DNA of 64,000 nucleotides from Mixophyes australis (taxonomy: Eukaryota; Chordata; Amphibia; Anura; Limnodynastidae), in the NCBI GenBank assembly GCA_036250195.1, contig JAVHZZ010000002.1, positions 365,512,124 to 365,576,123 of the forward strand. Reading direction: 5' to 3'. The position numbers and the translations under genes are program-made. The stretch's first letter is position 1. Every line of letters begins with the position of its first letter. The notes beneath the pieces are model-generated. The model did no database searches, was not told the origin of the DNA, and saw only the letters and a list, made by a program, of their open reading frames with translations. Shown here one piece after another: positions 57,721 to 64,000 of the stretch.

Positions 57721-58920
57721 CTGGGGAGTGCTAAAAATTATTTAGTAGATACTACTGACAGAAATGACTTTTGACAGCCAGAAATATTAATGCACAATTA
57801 GGGAGGACACCCTAAAAGCACTGAGGTGTGCTAAAAATTATTTAGTAGATACTGCTGACAGAAATGACTTTTGACAGCCAGAAATATTAATGCACAATTA
57901 GGGAGGACACCCCAAAAGCACTGAGGAGTGCTACAAATTATTTAGTAGATACTGCTGACAGATATGACTTTTGACAGCCAGAAATATTAATGCACAATTA
58001 GGGAGGACACCCCAAAAGCACTGAGGAGTGCTACAAATTATTTAGTAGATACTGCTGACAGATATGACTTTTGACAGCCAGAAATATTAATGCACAATTA
58101 GGGAGGACACCCCAAAAGCACTGAGGAGTGCTAAAAATTATTTAGTAGATTCTGCTGACAGTTCTGACTTTTGACAGCCAGAAATATTAATGCACAATTA
58201 GGGAGGACACCCCAAAAGCACTGAGGAGTGCTAAAAATTATTTAGTAGATACTGCTGACAGATATGACTTTTGACAGCCAGAAATATTAATGCACAATTA
58301 GGGAGGACACCCCAAAAGCACTGAGGAGTGCTAAAAATTATTTAGTAGATACTGCTGACAGATATGACTTCTGACAGCCAGAAATATTAATGCACAATTA
58401 GGGAGGACACCCCAAAAGCACTGAGGAGTGCTAAAAATTATTTAGTAGATTCTGCTGACAGTTATGACTTTTGACAGCCAGAAATATTAATGCACAATTA
58501 GGGAGGACACCCCAAAAGCACTGAGGAGTGCTAAAAATTATTTAGTAGATACTGCTGACAGATATGACTTTTGACAGCCAGAAATATTAATGCACAATTA
58601 GGGAGGACACCCCAATAGCACTGAGGAGTGCTACAAATTATTTAGTAGATACTGCTGACAGATATGACTTTTGACAGCCAGAAATATTAATGCACAATTA
58701 GGGAGGACACCCCAAAAGCACTGAGGAGTGCTAAAAATTATTTAGTAGATTCTGCTGACAGTTATGACTTTTGACAGCCAGAAATATTAATGCACAATTA
58801 GGGAGGACACCCCAAAAGCACTGAGGAGTGCTACAAATTATTTAGTAGATACTGCTGACAGATATGACTTTTGACAGCCAGAAATATTTATGCACAATTA
58901 TGGGGGACACCCCAAAAGCG
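57721..58920. repeat. Tandem array A: 12 units of exactly 100 bp
   Basis: Units start at 57721, 57821 and every 100 bp to 58821, each beginning 'ctgaggagtgct' or a one-base variant, with no insertion or deletion in 1200 bp. Variants: 'tctgctgacagtt' instead of 'actgctgacagat' occurs in the units at 58121, 58421 and 58721, every third unit, so a 300-bp higher-order repeat exists. The first two units (57721, 57821) and the last (58821) are the most diverged. On the element's strand it lies between promoter and ATG, only 15 bp upstream of the start codon. Confidence 0.97.
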
Positions 58921-59099
58921 CTGGGGAGTGCCAAATATGAAGAAAAAATAAAAAACCTCTATCCTCCTCTCTGCACTAGCGATTTTGGTTAGAGCAATTG
59001 CAAGAACAATATTGTATTCTCTGTCCCTGCTCTAATTAGCCTATGACTACACCCTGCTCTCTCCCTCTGTCAAATGGCGATGGATTGCTGTGGAGGCGT

Positions 59100-59108
59100 G
59101 TATTTATA
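59100..59108 (-). promoter_or_regulatory. TATA box of nested hAT
   Basis: Reverse strand TATAAATAC, in the same context as 55920-55928. Confidence 0.6.
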
Positions 59109-59219
59109 AAGTTGAAGTATCGCGAGAACCGAGCCCCGAGATCCGACGACGTCACAATGACGTTCGGCCTCGATTTGGATTCGGAACGGGCGGGAGAGTA
59201 CCGAGCTGCTCAGCTCGGT

Positions 59220-59444
59220 ACTCGGATACCCAAAGTTCGGGTGGGTTCGGTTCTCGGAGAACCGGACCCGCCCATCTCTAGTTTATATACTGAATGCACT
59301 ATTTGATGTTGTTGCTTTACCAGTGTGTTCCGGTTAAGACATTTATTACAACATAGTTTACGCATGTACATGCTGACCATCTGACTCGGATACCCAAAGT
59401 TCGGGTGGGTTCGGTTCTCGGAGAACCGGACCCGCCCATCTCTA
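59220..59444. repeat. 61-bp duplication of the hAT terminus
   Basis: 59220-59280 and 59384-59444 look identical over 61 bp, each ending CCCGCCCATCTCTA. The 103 bp between (59281-59383) match nothing else here. The 8-bp target duplication adjoins only the outer copy (59444). Confidence 0.9.
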
Positions 59445-59534
59445 ATATACACCCAAAGAGAAGAGCTCCATTGCTCCATTGCTGAAATACAAATACTAGT
59501 CCTTGCAGGCTGTTCTTCTGAATTTGCAGTCAAA

Positions 59535-60456
59535 ATGTATGGTGTTATCAAAATGGATTCACAGCAGTACACAGAAGAGCAGGAGCACCAAGCAGCTGCA
59601 GCCACCAATCTTGATGATAGTAATCCCTGTACGTCATCTGGTAAAGCCTATGTAAAAGTACATCGTGTATTTAAGTCAGGCAAACAAAAATGTAAAAAAA
59701 ACACCTTTTACCTTGGTTGAGAAAAAAAGAGCTGGAATCCAGGCAAAGTTATCCGCAGAAAAAACTAAAATTGCCAACATGCAATTCTACACATGCAGTG
59801 GCAAAGAATAAATGAGGCCTTCGCCTTTCTATATGACTGCGAGATCTGAAACTGTTACTGAGGCTTTTTGTAAGGTCAGTCGTGACCAAGAAAGACCTTG
59901 TCATTCGGACTCCAAAAGTGATACCCAAATACTTTTACGTGTAAAAGTCGAGCTGGAAGAAAACAGTAAGGCATTAGAGGCAAATGTATGTTCAGATTCA
60001 GAAATGACACCAATCCCTGAGGAGAGTCCATCCACAAGTGCTATGTTTAATAGTGTACCCATAAAGAAGGCCCCTTTCAGCATTTCTGCAGATGTGTGCC
60101 TGAACAGCCCGAGTGTAGCCGGTGATACACCAATTGGGGATGCCGCTTTGGAATTGCAACAGGATAAGGGAGATATTTGTGTAGCTGACGAGGGCGCTAA
60201 TGAGGATGTTGATGAGGATGATGTTGTTTGTGTATGTCCTGCACCAGTAGAAGCAGTTCTAGCACGTGATAAGAAGAAGGCCTTTGTCATGCCTGGACAT
60301 AAGACCAAAAAAGCCACTTATGTGTGGAATTATTTCTAACCAAATCCTGTCAACAGTTGTCTAGCCATTTGTAGTGTACATAAAGCCACAGTCAGTAGAG
60401 GGAGGGAACTTAACCATCTAGGAACCTTATCCATGTTATGTCATTTTACGTGAGTT
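59535..60456 (+). pseudogene. Outer hAT transposase, N-terminal region and BED finger
   Basis: ATG at 59535 opens MDSQQYTEEQEHQAAAA; a stop at about 59718 and another before MRPSP (59809-59811) break it, then 59812-60339 is open for 175 codons with QILLRVKVELEENSKALEAN, DVCLNSPSVAGDTP, an acidic run DEGANEDVDEDD and VMPGHKTKKA. The BED finger follows: NSCLAICSVHKATVSRGR and NHLGTLSMLCHFT then a stop where the minus-strand copy has LK before RVHGK. So the finger's second half is damaged. Confidence 0.85.
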
Positions 60457-60457
60457 C

Positions 60458-60894
60458 ATGGCAAGGTGTTGGGAAAATCAGAAAGTTATGCTAAAAAAAA
60501 TAACAACAAGCAGTCCATTATCAGCTAGGACTCTTCTCTCATCTACATCAAGACGCCTGAAATCTACACCCACAACACCGTCCTCGTCAACATCCTCAGT
60601 AGCGATCGGAGCTAGTGCTGCATCCAGGTTGCTAAGGCTAGATGATTCCTCCGCTATCCTGGATTACTCAGTAGAATTCTTGAGTGTTAGTCCCACTGCT
60701 GCCACTGCTGCTGCTGCTGGGGCTGAATCTTCATCCCAGAAGCAGACCAAGAAGAAGACTACTAGTAGTTTACAACAATTGACTGTTAAACTATCCTTTG
60801 CAAGAGGAAGCATGTATGAAAGCTGTCACCCAGTCACAAAGCGGATCACAGACGCCAAAGCGACTATACTAGTATTAGATCTGCGTCCAATATC
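60458..60894 (+). pseudogene. Outer hAT transposase, linker segment
   Basis: Ser/Thr-rich linker matching the minus-strand copy at 3180-2990: STPTTPSSSTSS, SRLLRLDDSSA, then a poly-Ala run and KKKTTSSLQQLTVKLSF. It ends ITDAKATILVLDLRPI, where a SINE piece interrupts the frame at 60895. Confidence 0.8.
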
Positions 60895-61068
60895 ATCATC
60901 ATCATCATTTATTTATATAGCGCCACTAATTCCGCAGCGCTGTACAGAGAACTCATTCACATCAGTCCCCGTCCCATTGGAGCTTACAGATTAAAGTCCC
61001 TAACATACTCACGCAGACAGAGAGAGAGAGAGAGACTAGGGTCAATTTGATAGCAGCCAATTAACCTA
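60895..61068 (-). mobile_element. SINE/L2-tail fragment inserted in outer hAT
   Basis: Inverse of the SINE 3' part: (TCA)n, 'tttatatagcgccactaatt', 'cagcgctgtacagagaactc', '(GA)n', 'tagggtcaatttgatagc'. CCAATATC occurs at both edges (60887-60894, 61069-61076). The minus-strand hAT copy has the single, uninterrupted site at 2768-2775. Confidence 0.9.
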
Positions 61069-61076
61069 CCAATATC

Positions 61077-62150
61077 CACTTTTAATGCAGCTGGTTTTAG
61101 ACAGCTACTTGAGGTATTGTGTCCCTGTTACCAAATTCCATCACAACACCATTTCAGTAGAAAAGCTATTTCTCACCTCTACCAGAAGGTTCGTAAAAAT
61201 GTTAATATTGGGCTGCAAAATGCCATTCTACCCACTGTACACTTAGCCACAGATATGTTGACAAGTGGAACTGGGCAAACTAAAGATTATATGCTTGTGA
61301 CAGCCCACTGGGTTGGTGATTCGCCTTCACCAGCAGGAACAGCAGCAGCATATACCCAACTACATCACATTTGTCAGAGGCAGGCTACTCTGTGCATCAC
61401 CGGCTGCACTAAGAGGCATACAGCTGACAATCTGTTACAAAAACTGCAACATGGCTTGGACTCTCCTCAGGATATGTCATTTCTGATAATGTCACCAATA
61501 TTGTCAGAGCATTACAGCTGGGTGAATTCCATCACATTCCCTGTTTTGCTAACACAATAAACTTGATGGTGCAGAGCTTTTTAAAAAATGACAGGGACGT
61601 GCAGGAGATGCTGTCTGTGGCCCATAAAATATCTGGACATTTACGGCATTCGGCAACAGCATGCAGGAGATTGCAGCAGCTGCAAGAGCAATTTAATTTG
61701 CTCTGCTACCAACTGAAGCAAGAGGTGGTGACAAGGTGGAATTCTACCCTGTATATGCTTCTGAGGATGGAGGAACAGCGGAAAGCCATCCAAGCTTACT
61801 CCACAAGCCATGACATTGGGAAAGGAGGGGGAATGTATTTTAGTCAAGCGCAGTGGAGAATACTTTCCGTGTTGTGCAAGGGGCTGAAACCATTTGAAGT
61901 AGTTACCTGTGAAGTGAGTTCAGACATTGCGAGCTTGAGTCAAGTGATTCCCTTAATTAGACTTTTGAAAAACAGCTTGAGAAACTGAAGGAGGAGATTA
62001 AACAAAGCAATTACGCTAAGTATGTCGGATGTAGATCAAGTACTTTATTTGCTTCGCCAGGATCCAAGAGTTATCAAAATCTTGAAATCGGATCACTACA
62101 TTTTGGCGACTGTGCTTGATCCTCGGTTTAAGAACTATGTCTTCTCTTTG
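61077..62150 (+). pseudogene. Outer hAT transposase, catalytic region
   Basis: Frame 61117-61560: NVNIGLQNAILPTVHLATDM then LTSGTGQTKDY; here the conserved TDMWTS has become TDMLTS. Frame 61563-61988: MVQSFLKNDRDVQEMLSVAH, RRLQQLQEQF, KQEVVTRWNSTLYMLLRMEE (the TRWNS motif), then CKGLKPFEVVTCEVS. A shift follows, then KSDHYILATVLDPRFKNYVF up to about 62145. The C-terminal dimerisation domain is missing. At least three lesions; not functional. Confidence 0.85.
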
Positions 62151-62355
62151 TGTGTATATACACATATATATATGTTATAGTTTCAATCTGGCACAGGATA
62201 CGCTCATCTTTTTGTAATATTGTTCTATTGCAGTAATTTGGGGTCAATTAATAAATTGATGAGATAGTCAGCTCATGAATCCAGGGCCTGATTTTTACAT
62301 ACAGTTATATTTTACTTACATAAGAACACATGTACAGTAAGTATGAACAGATAAT
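62151..62355. other. Microsatellite-like junction and unclassified DNA
   Basis: Alternating TG/TA sequence (62150-62175) at the truncation point of the hAT. Confidence 0.5.
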
Positions 62356-62902
62356 GGGCCTGATTCATTAAGAAAAAGGAAAGCAAAAAAAAAAAATAAC
62401 TTCTCACCTTGTCAAAACCATGTTGCATTGGAGGGGGAGGTAAATTTAAAATGTGGGGACAAGTTTATAATTGGGATAGGGCATGTCCTAGATCAACTTT
62501 AAATGTCAGTGTTAAAATAAAGCAAGAATTCTAAATCCCCTCTAAGTTCCGCCGCGTTAAAGCTATTACCGTTTTACGGTAAGTTTAACCCAGCTTTCTG
62601 CTCGCAGCTCTGGGAGCTCCGTGCAAAAAGCTGGCATTAAAACTACCATAATAACGTTATTTACGTGCACTATTACCGTGATAACGGTAATAGTGCGCAG
62701 GTAGCGTCACTTTTTCAAGTAACGCGGGAAATTGAATTCCCCCCTTTGTGTTCAAGTATTTGTGTCCTAAATGAAAAACAGCCTATGTTTTCCTTATGTG
62801 CAAAATAATAAACTAATTAGCAGCTCTCGCATTGCAACACGGTTTTGCCAAGGTACAAAGTTAATAATTTTTTTGCTTTTCTTTCCTTAATGAATCAGGC
62901 CC
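62356..62902. mobile_element. Harbinger-type MITE, GGGCCTGATTCATTAA family, with inserted element
   Basis: GGGCCTGATTCATTAAGAAA to CCTTAATGAATCAGGCCC, flanked by AAT on both sides (62353-62355, 62903-62905). About 225 bp in the middle are foreign (next entry); without them it has the usual ~320 bp. Confidence 0.85.
62524..62748. mobile_element. Nested MITE with GAATTC-containing ends
   Basis: Left 'agaattctaaatcccctcta' and right 'gggaaattgaattcccccc' are inverted relatives; internal arms contain 'taccgttttacggta' and 'ctattaccgtgataacggta', two palindromic blocks, and 'aaagctggcattaaaac' opposite 'gtttaacccagcttt'. CpG-rich compared with its host. Confidence 0.65.
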
Positions 62903-64000
62903 AATGTGTCCATTGAGACAACTCAAAATGTTAGTTGAAGATTGCAATGCAAAAGTATGCTTTGGGCTTCATCAACATTAGATCTGTCTCACTATCATGA
63001 ACAGTTTTTTCTATTATGCAGTAGGTGGTACTTATAACATATAAGACTCAATTTGAAAAGAAACAAATAGCTTATATGAGGTGATCCTCACATCTAGGTG
63101 TATATTACCCTCATTCCGAGTTATACATGCCATCATCTTGTCTCACTTTGTTACATTCTGTGACATAAAAATTAATTTAAGGATATGCCAATTCAGTAAA
63201 AAAAATATATAAACCAGAGCAAGTAACAAACAGAAGTCACCACTGGACAGGAATACTGGTGAATAAGATATCTTTCTAGCTATGGGAAGAGATCAGAAAC
63301 ACATAATAAACATAAACACAGAGCACAAAAAAATAGGTGCTAATGAGTAAATTGTGATAATCTCTCTACTTCAAAAAAACGGTATAAATTAGGTGTCTCA
63401 CTGCACTGCTGCACACCATTAACAGGTACTGTACCTGTTATAACAAGACAAAACTCTAACAAACAATAGAGCGCTGATAGAAGTGATATATTAATATAAT
63501 ATTTATTATAAAAGATTAAAATAGTAAAATAATCATAAAATAAGAACAATACACTATGTGTGACAGGTTTACAGGTTCAGAACCCAAAATTATTGTGAAG
63601 ATTCATGGTTCCCAAATCCCTCAGACACGGTATTAGGGGAAAAATAGAAGGGTAACTTATTCTGCAGAACAGGATTAAATACAGCACAGTCCCATAACGA
63701 TAGCAGGTCCAACAAATGAAGAAATCAGTTCAAATAAATCCAGTGAGATATGTTCCACAGCGTATCTCTAGCAGATCATCACCTCTTGGACAAAAGTTAG
63801 TCACACACGTCCAGCTCCCGGGGTAGCCTCTTTTATCAAGCCCCCTCCCCTACCTTCACAGGTGTCTTCCCTCAGGTGACCCCTGCTGGGTCAGGCTTCT
63901 GGCTGGCTGTAAAGCTCACTAGTAGACAATAGGGAGCAAGCAGAAATAACACTGATAGCTTAATTCACTTAACTCCCAAGTGTTCCCTGTGGAGGTGGAA
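62903..64000. other. No gene seen
   Basis: AT-rich to 63560, more balanced beyond; the end of the window (63780-64000) has an LTR-like texture ('cttttatcaagccccctccc', 'cacaggtgtcttccctcagg') but no provable relation to the LTRs at 6 and 20 kb. Confidence 0.35.

Larger units (their letters stand above)
56290..59444 (-). mobile_element. Nested hAT derivative, 3155 bp, non-autonomous
   Basis: Ends TAGAGATGG on both sides (left 56290; right, reversed, from 59444). A perfect 8-bp duplication ATATACAC flanks it (56282-56289, 59445-59452); removing the insertion restores the outer leader. Order on the minus strand: duplicated terminus, TATA promoter, 12 x 100-bp array, a 188-codon N-terminal transposase frame, a second 100-bp-period array, GTTTTGG-rich terminal block. 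The BED finger and catalytic core are absent, so movement would have depended on a transposase in trans. Confidence 0.92.
55778..62150 (+). mobile_element. BED-finger hAT transposon, 3'-truncated, split by a nested hAT
   Basis: Terminus TAGAGATGCTCAGCCTCGG at 55778, preceded by ATATATAC (possible target duplication). The leader and promoter run to 56289, the nested element occupies 56290-59444, then the leader resumes and the transposase frame runs 59535-62150. The copy ends at a TG/TA microsatellite just after FKNYVFSL, so the C-terminal hATC region and right terminus are missing. It faces the minus-strand copy at 1-3.7 kb. Confidence 0.85.

Noticed and set aside
57721..58920. Regular repeats that might suggest a CRISPR array
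   Set aside because: The whole 100-bp unit repeats with no variable spacers, and the context is a eukaryotic hAT transposon.

Overview
The window looks like repeat-rich intergenic or intronic DNA from a vertebrate, most likely an anuran amphibian. The basis is the mix of mobile elements: BED-finger hAT transposons, PIF/Harbinger transposase and several Harbinger-type MITE families, L2-clade and L1-type LINE pieces, a tRNA-derived SINE with an L2-like tail, and retrotransposon LTRs, all in AT-rich unconstrained sequence. This is inference; no host exon, rRNA, tRNA gene or CRISPR array was recognised. Nearly every open frame of note belongs to a mobile element, and all of them are broken.

Layout: 1-3.7 kb holds rearranged fragments of a BED-finger hAT transposon, mostly minus strand, interrupted by a LINE 3' piece. 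4.0-5.5 kb is a spliced but decayed Harbinger transposase (minus). 6.0-6.8 kb is an LTR carrying a 302-bp hAT MITE. 7.9-8.1 kb is a near-perfect 188-bp palindrome. 8.9-10.8 kb has remnants of small, acidic, probably Harbinger accessory genes. 11.2-13.5 kb has three MITEs, two of them inside an L1 ORF2 remnant. 14.5-15.0 kb is a head-to-head SINE cluster. 18.1-18.8 kb has three MITEs in a row. 20.4-21.3 kb is a second LTR related to that at 6 kb. 26.4-30.0 kb is a nearly complete L2-clade LINE (minus). 31.5-31.9 kb is a 458-bp palindromic element with two CRE-like sites. 33.5-34.3 kb is an 802-bp relative of the MITEs. 36.4-37.1 and 44.6-45.0 kb are LINE remnants. 41.2-42.5 kb is a solo LTR with internal tandem repeats. 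47.7-48.2 kb is an L1 3' end. 48.3-50.4 kb has two local tandem repeat systems. 50.6-53.2 kb has SINEs and a MITE. 55.8-62.2 kb is a second copy of the BED-finger hAT transposon (plus strand), split by a nested 3155-bp hAT derivative (56290-59444) with a perfect 8-bp target duplication. 62.4-62.9 kb is a MITE within a MITE.

The most unusual structure is the nested hAT derivative. It keeps only the N-terminal part of the transposase. That part is flanked by two unrelated tandem arrays with the same 100-bp period: one of 12 units with no length change at all and a 300-bp higher-order pattern, one of about 4-5 units. Its promoter-side end carries a 61-bp duplication of the transposon terminus around about 103 bp of foreign DNA. 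Several insertions can be timed against paralogous empty sites inside this same window. Stretches without annotation (about 15-18, 18.8-20.4, 21.3-26.4, 34.3-36.4, 37.1-41.2 and 53.2-55.8 kb) show no genes; a few segments in them look less like transposon debris and are offered as conserved non-coding candidates.
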